Below, one piece after another: positions 9,074-20,610 of a DNA stretch of 64,000 nucleotides. A model generated the notes under the pieces. That model saw only the letters and a list, made by a program, of their open reading frames with translations, was not told where the DNA came from and made no database searches. The stretch is from Patella vulgata (taxonomy: Eukaryota; Mollusca; Gastropoda; Patellidae), in NCBI RefSeq assembly GCF_932274485.2, contig NC_065883.2:44920539-44984538 (forward strand), written 5' to 3'. The translations under genes and the position numbers were made by a program. Positions within the stretch are counted from its first letter, which is position 1, and each line of letters opens with the position of its first letter.

Positions 9074-10063
9074 TATAGTATAGCCCTTCTCCGGGTTACC
9101 TATTTAGGGTTGTTGAGATTTGGTTTTTGTGATTGTGGTTGAAGGGATTATAATTCTATATTCATTTCGTCGAAAGTTTTTAGGATGGCTGGTGATAATA
9201 ATGACTTTTTAGGTGGTTTCCATGTGGATTTTGCTGTGAATAATTGTTTACCTCTGATCTTGGCTGCAGAATAGCTATGGATCTCCCAGTCCCCGAGGAA
9301 GGATGCAATCCTAGCCAGGTTAGAGGTTCCAATAACCAGGGTCTTTGCCATGACGGGTGGTAGGAACCATAAATCCTTCTCGTCTTTACCTTTGTAGCTG
9401 TGAGGTCTCTTTAGGGATAGGTTAAGTGATCGCCTACATCTGGTGGAAGATCTGGTGGCGATTCTAGGGTTAGGAATGATGGGCGATCTAGGGGACAGAC
9501 AGTTGACAAGCGCGTTTATTGGCGATATAGATCCCGAGGAAGTAGGTGAGCCAGACACAACCCGGGGCGAACTGAATGATCTAGCTGCACGCTTCGAGGG
9601 ACTGTTAATGCAAGTGCCTTCTCCAGGGGATAATTTTCTCTTGTTGGGTGTGTATCGTTTTGGTGTGTCCCGGAGAATGTTGTGTGTAATGTGCATGGGC
9701 GATGGGATAGGGGGCGTGACAGTTTTAGAGACCGTGGACAGTAGGCGGTGGAACTCTGTCTTCACACTATCCTGAAGTCGCTTGTCTTAGGACTTCTTGG
9801 CCCACGGTAGGGCGTGGCTAGAGTACTCTTGTACAGCATCTTTGGTAAAGTGACGTGACTTCAAGTACTCCAGTTTCTCCGCTAGCATGGCTCGGTAGTG
9901 TGTCGACAGGGATGAGGCGACGTCCTTGGCCCATTTCAAGTTCAATGTCTCAATGGTAGTGGCTATGGTAGGCGTCTTCATGGCCGACTTCACGAACTTA
10001 TTCAGGTCTTGGATCTTCCAAGTGTTTATAGTATAGCCCTTCTCCGGGTTACCTATTTAGGGT
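9074..10063 (-). mobile_element. internally deleted PLE derivative (copy C) between 37-bp direct repeats
   Basis: The block is bounded by identical 37-bp direct repeats at 9074-9110 and 10027-10063 (TATAGTATAGCCCTTCTCCG onward). Between them, 9113-9250 matches the 5' part of ORF2 (as at about 42030-42160), then jumps to ORF1 from about 42765, and continues through ORF1 to the 43540 equivalent at 10021. An internal segment spanning the ORF1/ORF2 boundary is therefore missing. Tandem PLE copies sharing a terminal repeat commonly show such a structure. Confidence 0.65.
9250..9993 (-). pseudogene. PLE ORF1 fragment, copy C
   Basis: Minus-strand ORF1 segments run from the 9993 side (KSAMKTPTIATTIETLNLKW) to the SGNH block (KTLVIGTSNLARI near 9340), followed by an unrelated join into ORF2 sequence (LFTAKSTWKPPKKS). 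The SGNH-like domain is cut before its Asn and His blocks, so no hydrolase could be made. Confidence 0.65.
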
Positions 10064-10213
10064 GGTTTCCGGTATTTAGTGTGGTTTCCGGTATTTAGTG
10101 TTTTTCCGATGTTTCCCGGTATTCAGTATAACATGGTGTTTTCCGGTAGTTTTCCGGTTTTTTTCTGGTGTTTCCCGGTGTTTTTCGGTGTTTTCCGGTA
10201 TATAGTATAGCCC
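10064..10213. repeat. PLE terminal array (CCGGTGTTTT type)
   Basis: A degenerate short repeat of GTTTTCCGGTRTT units ends in GTTTTCCGGTATATAGTATAGCC, the same end as copy A at about 1460-1480 and the inverse of the other end at 1533. It marks the 5' end of this PLE cluster. Confidence 0.7.
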
Positions 10214-10746
10214 CCCGAACAGGTAGACCAAGGGTTACCACAAGGCGACAAGACCGCCATGCTGTGCGAGAGCACGTGCAGAATCCATTACAGGCATCTG
10301 GGACAGCACGTCAGACAGTCGGAACACACGGAAAACTCATCAGTACCGATACAGAGCGCCGACGTCTCACCAAAGAGAACATCCGTTACCGTAGATCTTA
10401 CTGTTGACCGATCCTCACCCCTCGCCATTGACGTGAACGTCTACAGTTTGCCCAACACACCAGAACTGGCGACACAGGCAATGGGGACTGTTCTGTTCAC
10501 ACATGCGAGTCGGTATTGCGTATCAATGTGTCATGGAACGAGACTCATGGGGAGGTCCTAGCTTAACGGTTCGGGGTGGAATCGACCTGAACCAGAGAGT
10601 GGGCCCTGTGGTGTTACAAAACCAAACACAGCCGATGAATTGCGCCAGGCTTTTCTGAGAGTGGTTCCAGGTGCCAATGGCGTTCATCAATCGTCTGGTC
10701 CTGCGCTGCTGTTATTGACACTCGCGGTGGACACACCAGATACTGA
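10214..10746 (+). pseudogene. Tc1/mariner transposase relic, internally deleted
   Basis: The start reads RTGRPRVTTRRQDR, the GRPR region between the two DNA-binding helices. Later pieces in changing frames read GGIDLNQRVGPVV-like and finally DTRGGHTRY followed by a stop at 10744-10746, a typical Tc1 C-terminus. The catalytic core is largely deleted and no full triad is visible. It abuts the PLE terminus directly and is dead. Confidence 0.7.
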
Positions 10747-10829
10747 TGTATAGACCGTGTAATGTCTTGGAATTCTGATGAATTAATCACTAATGTGTCA
10801 ACATACTGTTCACAAAACATTGCTTTGAT

Positions 10830-12160
10830 CCATTTAGTAAGTCGTTTTCTAGAATGATTTGATTAAAGTGCCTCTCTGATTTTGAATTGAAATCGCACTG
10901 CCTTTTTTTTGCTGGTTAATATACAATCATTGTCAGAGATAATTTCCATTGCGATACTTTATGACTTCTGAGGGTTAAGTTGTTTTATCTTGTTACAAAA
11001 TTCATTTGGGTTATTTGTGTACAGCATTTCATATCGTTCACCTGTCAGATTATTTTAGTATATCACCTCCAAAATGCCCCAAGTCTACAGATGATACTGA
11101 CATCATCAGCTCTCGTCCATTTAATATTATTACATCCTTGAATGTTGAAGCGATATCAACTTCTACAATAGGTCTGCATTAGGCTACCTCAAAAGGGGCA
11201 TTATGGGAGATTAGATAAAGAACTGGCAGTTCTCACTATAATAGTTAAAAATAGATAACGTGAATAGAATATGCTGGAAATGTCAGTCAAATTGCCCCAC
11301 TCTAAACCGCGATATTAGCTTTTGAATTTTAGGCCTAGCCTCGATCATCATTACTAAAGTCGGTAGGCTAAAAAAACATAGTTTAAGCGCATACTGAAAA
11401 GGTAGATCTTTTAAGGATGAATGGAAATTTTTAGATATACAGATATTCATTAAAAACAAATACACTGTGTAATTTAATGTTACTAAGTAATCGAAAAGTG
11501 GTAAACCAAGATGTTGAAAAACCGTAGGCTCCCAAAACTAAACCACAAAGTCAACAGAAAGTTATCCATCACGCATCACTGAACTGGCACAGCTCTCTGT
11601 TCATCCAGGCGTAGCCATCAAAGGTAATTCAACATTACAAACTAAGTAGAAATTTACTATATCTTAAGATTTACTTTAATACAGTAAATCGACAATAAAC
11701 TTTTAAAGATACATTATGGGAGATTAGATAAAGAGCTAACAGTTCTCGCTATAATAGTTAAAAACTAGATAATGTAGAGGTAATTTGTTGAAAATTTCAG
11801 TCAAATTGGTCCACTATGAACCGAGATATCAGCTTTGTAAATGTCCGCCTAGCCTCGTTCATCATTACTAAAGTTAGTACGTTAAAAAGCATAGTCTCGA
11901 TTATCCATTGTTTTGATTTAATTATCAATGAGCGTTTGCAGCATATTGCCTTGACATCGAGAGTTGATTATGGTCTGGATAAGTTAATTAATGTCCCATT
12001 AATAATTTAGATAAGATTTCAGGCCTAAAGAAAGACCTGCGATAGGCAGATTTAGCTCTTGCATAATGCATGTTTAATTAAAATCACAAGTTATTATATC
12101 AAGAAATTCTTTGTTTACATAGAAACAATATAGCGACAAGAAATACAAAATGTTCAAGCT
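10830..12160. other. no gene seen; AT-rich, with one dispersed duplication
   Basis: I see no coding region. A roughly 180-bp segment at 11199-11377 (CATTATGGGAGATTAGATAA onward) is repeated in the same orientation at 11713-11896 with about 20% differences, which marks a small repeat family. Confidence 0.5.
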
Positions 12161-12167
12161 ATGTTGA

Positions 12168-12905
12168 ATGTCTTTTAAATGCACCACCTCCTACCATTTT
12201 TTAACGCTAAACAGGAGTAGTAGTAATGATAAAATAGAAAATAACGAAGTGGTCATAGCTAAGGATCACACAAAATATATGGTCATAAAACTAAAACGAT
12301 CGATGACGAAATCAAAACCTAACGAGAATGAAACACTCCCAAAATTAAAATTTTGAAAAAAGGGAAAGTTCGACTGGAGTTTGAAAATACTTCCGATGCT
12401 GAAAAGGCATACAAGATTGGTCAATCAAACGGAACTAAAGTAGTAATTGCCCCACCCCTATCTTTAACTAAGGAGTAGTGTATATTATTCATGCGGTCAG
12501 ATAAGAACCGTGCACTCATATATTTCACGCGTGAAGATACGTAACAAAAGTCAAAAGTCTGGGCATATCGAAACTCACTGTAATGGTAAATCCAAATATT
12601 CCATAAGTTGAACATAATGCAATAAAAACTAATGATGTTAGACAACATATGACAGAATTGAACCCACCTTAAGTCCAGGGCCAAAGGACACATTTTTGCG
12701 GAAAGATCGTCCTAATCTGACACAGGGTATGGGGATGGGTGTTCCGGAGGTGTTGCACTATTCGTGAGTGAACAACTCTCATATAAGTTTATTAGCACAG
12801 ACTCTAGTGAGCATCATTGAGGAAGAAATATACAAAAAAATATATGATCAAATAAAAACTAAAGATATTATTATATGCGGAGATTTTAAAGGGCCAATCC
12901 CGATA
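12168..12905 (+). pseudogene. LINE remnant with apurinic-endonuclease-like fragment
   Basis: From about 12735 the frame reads GCSGGVALFVSEQLSYKFIS. In an adjacent frame it then reads SIIEEEIYKKIYDQ and KDIIICGDFKGPIP. GGVALFV and the (I)CGDF motif are typical of the APE-type endonuclease of non-LTR retrotransposons. Upstream, 12350-12480 reads KKGKVRLEFENTSDAEKAYK, perhaps part of the preceding ORF1. The endonuclease is internally shortened and no reverse transcriptase follows, because the inverted-repeat element begins at about 12943. The clade cannot be assigned. Confidence 0.45.
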
Positions 12906-12942
12906 ATATTTTGGAGAATCAAACAGCTTTATTTTTTTTTTG

Positions 12943-14523
12943 GGGGGGGGGGACGATTTACCCAATACTACCCAATACCACCCAATACCACCCCAATACC
13001 ACCTCAATATCACCACATACTAACCGATACTACAACATAATGATGCAAAATAGACATATCGTTTGATTTTTTTCAAAAATAGAGTTATATCGCGGGAAAT
13101 GTACTTCAAATGCGATACCGATATCTGGCTGTTACATTTGCCTCCCTCTACCACTCCAAAAAAGCCAATAATAACCCAATACTACCACATACTCATCAAA
13201 TACTACCAAATACTACCCAATATGATCAAATACTCCAATATTGTCAAATACCAGCACATTAGTATAATTACTGCAACGAATATTCGATATTTTGCAGATA
13301 ATTGAAATTTTTACACAGTTATCTCCCTTTACAACCGGTAAATAGATTTTAGATTGCTGCACTGGTTAATCATTTTCTTTGCCTTTGCAATTGGTTTCGA
13401 AGACGACAAATTTAAAATAAAAAAGTATGACGATATACCATATTTTATTCCCAAAATGACCCATATGTTAGTCCCGAAATTACCTAGTTAGTATCGATTG
13501 TTTGTATCTATTTTAAAATTAATGCTTTAACAAAACAATTGCATAATGTTTATATTCATTTTTTTCATGTCAATTATTAAGTTATTGCGTATTTACTGAC
13601 TGCACGATGTTGTATTTTAAAATTAACGAAATTGCACATGTTTCGGGTTGAATTTATATACGAGTAGAGCATTACACATTGTGGGAGGAAACTGGAGACC
13701 GTGTCTATTCATTTAGGTGATAATGACATCGCCGCGACATCGTCACCTGTGGGTATATACCATAGAATACTTAGAATTTGTTCATAGTGACAATATTCGA
13801 AGAATCGGTGAAATTTTGACAAGAGGTTTTTTTTTCAAAGGCGCCTGGTATGGAACCGGAATCATTTCAAAGACAAAGATGACGAGACGGATATAAAGAT
13901 AAATTCGTGTGCTTTCCTGACATATTATACCCAAATGATTTTTTACAGGACCGAGTGCACTTGTAGACAGCGTGTTATCATACTAAAATCACCAGGATGA
14001 AGAAATAATTATAGTACAAGAAGACTTTTGAATAGATCACGAGACCGTTAAATGAACAGTTTTAAGTCAACATCTAAAATACTCTTTTATTTGGATGTTT
14101 AGCTGTTTATTTTATAACACTATAGCGAAGGCATCTATAATAACCTGTTTTCCTTATTTTAAGGAAACAAACTGCAAAGCCCAACAAGATGATTAAATTG
14201 AGTAGCAATCTAAATTCGATTTGTCAGTTGTAAAGGGAGATAACTGCGTAAATCTTTCAATTTTCTGTAAATTATCGAATATTCGTTGCAGTAATTATAC
14301 TAATGTGCTGTTATTTGATCATATTGGGTAGTATTTGGTAGTATTTGATGACTATTTGGTAGTATTGGGTTATTATTGGGTTTTTTTGGGGTGGTAGAGG
14401 GAGGCAAATGGAACAGCCAGATATCGGTATCGCATTTGAAGTACATTTCCCGCGATATAACTCTCTATTTTTGAAAAAAATCAAACGATATTTCTATTTT
14501 GCATCATTATGTTGTAGTATTGG
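12943..14523. mobile_element. long-inverted-repeat element, copy 1 (split by BEL)
   Basis: The left arm (about 12949-13345) and right arm (about 14215-14523, continuing after the BEL insertion at 20611-20645) are reverse complements for more than 300 bp. The arms hold degenerate ACCACCCAATACC / GGTATTGGGTGG microsatellite, then ATATCGCGGGAAATGTACTT, then GCAACGAATATTCGATA and an ATCTCCCTTTACAAC edge. The unique centre (13346-14214) has no transposase. It looks like a non-autonomous foldback or MITE-type DNA element beginning GGGACGATTTACCC. Its superfamily is unknown. Confidence 0.75.
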
Positions 14524-15228
14524 TGTAGGCACAGCCTTAAAGTTAAACTGTATGATTCAGGGGAGATAACTCCTTTTTGTCTTTTTGTTGGAAGATTATC
14601 ATGAGCTTGTAACTGGAAAACCTAGGCTGAGCACATGGGTTTTGAGCAGCCATATTACCCCTAGTCTCTTGCCTAAGACGCCTGATTCATCACCATTTTT
14701 TATCCATATCTTATGTCAATCCAAGATTGGGAACGTTCAACATATTCGTAAGTTCGATGTGATATTGTCAGTACTCATTTTAATTACATTATATGTCTAA
14801 ATGTGGTCAGGTTATGTATCAGTAGTAATAAGTAAGATTTCACTTCATAACAGTGCATGTGTGATGTGATAACCTAGGTTCCCTGGCTTTGTATCGGTTG
14901 GTTCTGTCCCGAACTGGCTCTCCCCTCTGATATTCTGTATGTAATAAGCTTTACTCTTTTGGTCATATTATCATGCAATAATTCATTAAAGGCTATAAGG
15001 TTAAATACATTCATTCCATTGTGTACATCTAATTATAAAAACGTTGTTTTTTGCAGAAACAGTTCTTAGTTCTTCGCATAAACAGTTCTCATTACAGTTA
15101 GATCTTTACTGCTTAGGCCTACATTTTACTGCAAGTTTTATCCTATTAAATTGATACATGTACAAAGAAGGACTCGTTTGAATTTCCCCTCCCTAAATGC
15201 CCTGTAACTACAAAGATTGTCGGTTACA
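14524..15228 (+). repeat. BEL 5' LTR
   Basis: 705 bp, beginning TGTAGGCACAGCC and ending GGTTACA. It matches 19898-20610 nearly base for base. Confidence 0.9.
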
Positions 15229-15300
15229 TTAGTTTGAATATGGTCGTCTAAACAGTTAAACACATGATTGAAATAAGACAAGTACAAGAATAATTTTAAA

Positions 15301-16568
15301 ATGGATCAAAATGGTGATGAAATCATGGGTGATACACGTAACCAAGACACTGCCAGCATGACTGATCCTAAAGTAACACGATCCGGCAGTAGATATGACG
15401 ACAAGCAGACAACAGAGATTGTGGCTCAAATTGAAAAACAACCTGAAGATAACAATTGTGAAGATTCTGAAGATTTTGAAGAAGATAACACAGAAAATAC
15501 AGAAACACAAGAGTTGTTACCCCTGTCCCTCATAAGACTGTGAATGATGCAGATACTCCCAGGTCCAAGAAGATAGAGGCACTAGAGGCCAGACTCAGAG
15601 TATTAAAGGCTGAACAAGAGTTGGTAGAATTTAAAGCAGCTGCAGATGGTGAAAAAGAAATTAAAGTTAATCCAAGATGCGATGTGTCGCAACCAGTTGT
15701 AGAATTAGAAGATGATGTACCGATTGTACACCAAAACATGGAGGACTTGTCGTCAACTTTAAGAAATGACCCAAGAAGAAAGTCTTCTACTGATTCAAGC
15801 TCATCTGATTTGCCACATATAACAATGCCAGAGTTAATACAGCCTGATGTTTTTCAGCATATCCTGATGTCCCAAACTCAGTTCATGGAAAAGATGTTGA
15901 AACAACAACAAAAACAGAATGCATTAGCCCTTAAATTACCCAATTCAGAAGTTCCCACTTTCAATGGTGATCCCTTGGAATACAATGGATTCGTCAGAGC
16001 CTTTGAAAATGCCATAGAAACGAAGACAGAAGATAATAATGCACGACTATATTATCTAGTTCAGTATACTAGTGGAGAAGTAAAGGAAGTAATGCGCAGC
16101 TGTCTATCTATGAAACCCACAGAAGGATATAATGAAGCCAGACGTCTGTTGAAGAAGAGATTCGGACAGAATTACAGAATTGCTTCAGCATACGTTGATA
16201 GATTAACACAAGGGCCTCTTATAAAATCAGAAGATGGAGAAGCTCTACAAAAACTGTCTACATCCCTTACAACATGCAAAAATGCACTCAAAGAAATAGG
16301 CTACATTTCCAAGATTGAAAGTGCAGATAGTTTAAAGAAGGTAGTAAACAGACTCCCATATGAAATTAGAAGAAGGTGGCGTACCGTAGCAGATTCAATA
16401 GCAGAAAAATACGACCGTGAAATAACTCTAGATGATATAGTAGAATTTGTTGATAAAGAAGCCAGGATCACAACACACCCTGTATTCGGCAACCTACACA
16501 TCCACAATGCCAACGATTCCAGGGACCGATCATACGACAAGAAGAGAACCCCTGCACTACAAACCTAG
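15301..16568 (+). pseudogene. BEL gag region (fossil)
   Basis: A capsid-type region of the BEL element. It has an acidic, coiled-coil-rich start (IEALEARLRVLKAEQELVEF) and the conserved gag segment FNGDPLEYNGFVRAFENAI, a hallmark of BEL/Pao gag proteins. It is part of a broken element. Confidence 0.8.
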
Positions 16569-16599
16569 TGGCTCAAGTTTCTTCTCACAAGTTGATAAC

Positions 16600-19500
16600 A
16601 GACAGTCATCTTATAGTAATTATTCAAGCCCAATGACAGGAAAATCCTCAGGTGGATGCCCTCAATGTAACTCAGATCATCAATTATCGCCTTGCAACAT
16701 ATTTCAACGATTGTCCCTTGAAGAGAGAGCAAAGACAGTTATGATTAAAGGTCTCTGTTTTAACTGTCTTTACCATGGTCATAAATCAAAAAATTGTAAG
16801 AGTAAGTTTAGATGTAAGGAATGCCACGGAAGACACCACACACTGTTACACCAACCTACCCATATCAATGATGTACCTTGTAACAGCAGGAAACCACCAG
16901 ATACTATGCAAGATCCTACTGCAATAGCTAATGTTAAGAATGGGTTTTCACAAACTAACTCCACTTCTACTGATGGAAGATCACCCTTTATTGGTTTACC
17001 AGTTACTACTATAAAGGTTAAAACTACTGGACAAATACCTTCCATCACTATGCGTTCGCTGTTAGATAATGGTTCTAATACGTCTTTCTGCACTGATAGG
17101 CTACTAAGAAAACTTGGTATAGAAGGGCAGAAGACATCTATATCACTCACCACTATTGACAAAGAAGATAGTCTGATAGAGAGTCGAATTGTCAGCCTAC
17201 AAATCTATGATTCAGATGAAATAAACCTCATTGATTTACCCTTTGTTCTATCAAGACCAAGCCTACCAGTTTCCAAGTCTGATGTACCGACACAAGAAGA
17301 TATTAAAAAATGGCCACACTTAAAGGATATCAACGTACAAGACCACAAGTTTAAAGAGGCTCAAGCCCAAAGAACCTTAGGAATTCGATGGAATGTAGCC
17401 ACTGATTCATTTGGATTTGAGATTTCAATACAGCCAAGACCAGCGACTAGACGCGGAATACTTTCAATAGTAAGCTCTATCTTTGACCCCTTGGGATTTG
17501 TAGCACCATTCACTTTACCAGCAAAGATGATTTTACAAGACCTATGTCGATTACAGTATGGATGGGATGTTCTTATACCTGAAGACTTCTTGAAAAGATG
17601 GATCTACCCAAGTTGGCTAAATTCAACATACAACGATGTATAATACCCCAAGATTTTGACGAAGTCGTTCAATACCAATTACACCACTTCTCAGACGCAT
17701 CAGAGGTCGGTTTCGGATCCGTCACCTACGTGAGATTAGTAAGCTCAACCGCCAAGATTCGTTGCGCCTTTATGATTGGAAAGTCACATCTTATGGTTTG
17801 GATTGTTCGTACTTGGTTTTATTTGATGTCTTACTCCTTTAAAGAAAATTACCATACCAAGGCTAGAGTTATCAGCTGCTACGATTTCCATAAAATTAGA
17901 TAAAATCTTAAGACAAGATCATTCTTTTGGACTGATAGCACTTCTGTTATCAAGTATATTAATAAGGAAACTAAACGATTTCACACCTTTGTCGCAAACA
18001 TAATAGCGTGTATAAGAGATGGTTCAGATCCCTCCAACTGGTTCTACGTCGACACAAAACTGAATCCAAGTGACCAAAGTTCAAGAGGTGTCACAGCGAA
18101 TGAATTAATCAAGAATCGGAGTTGGATACTGGGGCCGGGTTTCCTGTCTTTACCAGAAAATGAATGGCCGCGACAGCCTGATGTACAGGATAATATTTCC
18201 TCAGACAACCCAGAAGTAAAGATCGAGAAGAAATGTAATTTAGTTGTTGGAAATGATATAGACATTGTCAACAGGATATTCAATAGATTCTCCTCATGGT
18301 TTTGCCTTAAAAGATGTATAGCTTACATCTTAAGATACAAGAAAATTTTAATGACAGCATGTAGAAATAAGGTAAAGGGAGACAATCCAGTGACTTCGAA
18401 GAATACCAATTTTCAACCTTTGACAGTAGAGGAAATCATTTCTGCTGAACTGGTAATTTTGAGCTATATCCAGAAAGAAAGCTTTTATGAAGAATTTATA
18501 GCCTTAAGTCAAAATCAGCACGGAAATGTGAAGAAATGCAGTAATATTCGTAAATTGGATCCATTATTCTCCGGCGGACTTATCAGAGTTGGTGGAAGAC
18601 TGAGGCATGCTACAATGTCGTTTGAATCTAAACACCCTATAATTTTACCCAAGGATCACCATATTAGTACTTTGATTATTCGTCACTTTCATTATTTGCC
18701 AGGACATTCTGGTAGAGAATATGTTATTTCAATGATCAGAAAGAAATTTTGGATTATTAAAGTCAACTCGGCTGTTAGAAATATTTTATCCAGATGTATA
18801 AGTTGTCGCAAGAGACAAGCTAAACCAATTCAACAGAAATTCACAGACAGAGTAACTGCAGAAAAACCACCATTCACCTTTGTTGGTATTGATTTCTTTG
18901 GACCTTTTCTGATAAAACGAGGAAGAAGCCAATTGAAGAGGTATGGATGTATATTCACGTGTCTTGCTGTACGTGCTGTACACATTGAAGTTACTCATTC
19001 CTTAGACACTGATTCGTTTATTAACGCATTACGCAGATTTATTGCCAGAAGAGGAGTACCTTCTGAAATCCGAACAGACAATGGAACCAATTTTGTTGGT
19101 GGAAATCGCGAACTTAAATCTGCAATTGATTATTGGAATCAGAAAAGGATTAATGAATTTCTACTACAGAAATACGTCAACTGGATTTTCAATACCCCAG
19201 CAGCTTCACATCACGGCGGTGTATGGGAGAGGTCATACGTACTGTAAGAAAGGTTCTCAACGCACTAATGACAGAACAGATATTAGACGACGAAGGTCTA
19301 TCTACTCTTATGTGTGAAGTTGAAAGCATCATTAATGGTAGACCTATTACTCCTGTATCAGACGATGTCCAAGATATGGAAGCTCTTACACCAAATCACC
19401 TTCTTGTATTAAGATCAGAGCCAACACTTTCTTCAGGTGTTTTTATTAAACAGGACCTTTACTCACGTAAACGTTGGAGACAGGTGCAATATATGGCCTA

Positions 19501-19736
19501 TTTGTTTTGGAAACGCTGGAGAAGAGAGTACTTGCCGCTACTACAAACCAGAAAGAGATTTATTAATCCAAACAAACATTTGAAAATCAATGACATGGTT
19601 TTATTGGTGATACGTTCTGTCAAGGTCAAGACTAAAACAACTGTTTTAGAACGCCCCGTTACCAAGTGCTTTTGCTTGAATCTTCGAAAGACTAAAACTA
19701 TAAACTGCTTGTGCGATTGTATAAGGCTTAAAACTT
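16600..19736 (+). pseudogene. BEL zinc-knuckle, protease, RT/RNase H remnant, integrase (fossil)
   Basis: Family-defining pieces are a CFNCLYHGHKSKNC zinc knuckle with CKECHGRHHTLLH, the aspartic protease signature LLDNGSNTSF, the BEL-type RT tail IFDPLGFVAPFTL, the integrase zinc-binding region and core (FTFVGIDFFGPF, IRTDNGTNFVGG) and the C-terminal domain (KRWRREYLPLLQTR). The region is broken and incomplete and is recorded as a fossil of the BEL/Pao family. Confidence 0.85.
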
Positions 19737-19897
19737 AAGTAACAGTTCCATATTATAATTTAAAGTGACATTTTATAAGTGGTTTATTGACATTTTGATT
19801 TGAGATTCTATATTTCATTTTATTCATACATTATAAATATTGTATGTATTAGTTTAAATGTTTCACATTAATGTTCCACATTTAAAGGGGCCGGGTA

Positions 19898-20610
19898 TGT
19901 AGGCACAGCCTTAAAGTTAAACTGTATGATTCAGGGGAGATAACTCATTTTTGTCTTTTTGTTGGAAGATTATCATGAGCTTGTAACTGGAAAACCTAGA
20001 CTGAGCACATGGGTTTTGAGCAGCCATATTACCCCTAGTCTCTTGCCTAAGACGCCTTGATTCATCACCATTTTTTATCTATATCTTATGTCAATCCAAG
20101 ATTGGGAACGTTCAACATATTCGTAAGTTCGATGTGATATTGTCAGTACTCATTTTAATTACATTATATGTCTAAATATGGTCAGGTTATGTATCAGTAG
20201 TAATAAGTAAGATTTCACTTCATAACAGTGCACGTGTGATGTGATAACCTAGGTTCCCTGGCTTTGTATCGGCTGGTTCTGTCCCGAACTGGCTCTCCCC
20301 TCTGATATTCTGTATGTAATAAGCTTTACTCTTTTCGTCATATTATCATGCAATAATTCATTAAAGGCTATAAGGTTAAATACATTTATTCCATTGTGTA
20401 CATCTAATTATACAAACGTTGTTTTTTGCAGAAACAGTTCTTAGTTCTTAGTTCTTCGCATAAACAGTTCTCATTACAGTTAGATCTTTACTGCTTAGGC
20501 CTACATTTTACTGCAAGTTTTATCCTATTAAATTGATACATGTACAAAGAAGGACTCGTTTGAATTTCCCCTCCCTAAATGCCCTGTAACTACAAAGATT
20601 GGCGGTTACA
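19898..20610 (+). repeat. BEL 3' LTR
   Basis: 713 bp, with the same TG...CA ends as the 5' LTR. The slight length difference comes from a short internal tandem duplication (TTAGTTC). Confidence 0.9.

Larger units (their letters stand above)
14524..20610 (+). mobile_element. BEL/Pao LTR retroelement (fossil, broken)
   Basis: A retroelement with LTRs at 14524-15228 and 19898-20610. The parts in order are a gag region (about 15300-16570), a zinc-knuckle and protease region (about 16600-17250), a remnant of the RT/RNase H region (about 17290-18330), the integrase (about 18560-19250) and the C-terminal pol domain typical of BEL (to about 19736). The polypurine tract AAAGGGGCCGGG precedes the 3' LTR. 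It is inserted in the right arm of the long-inverted-repeat element. It is broken at several places (roughly half a dozen) and part of pol is lost. The LTRs differ at about a dozen positions, which indicates a fairly recent insertion. No envelope gene is seen. Confidence 0.88.

Noticed and set aside
12949-13020. ACCCAATACC tracts considered as telomere-type repeats
   Set aside because: The unit is irregular and confined to the arms of an interspersed element present in two copies.
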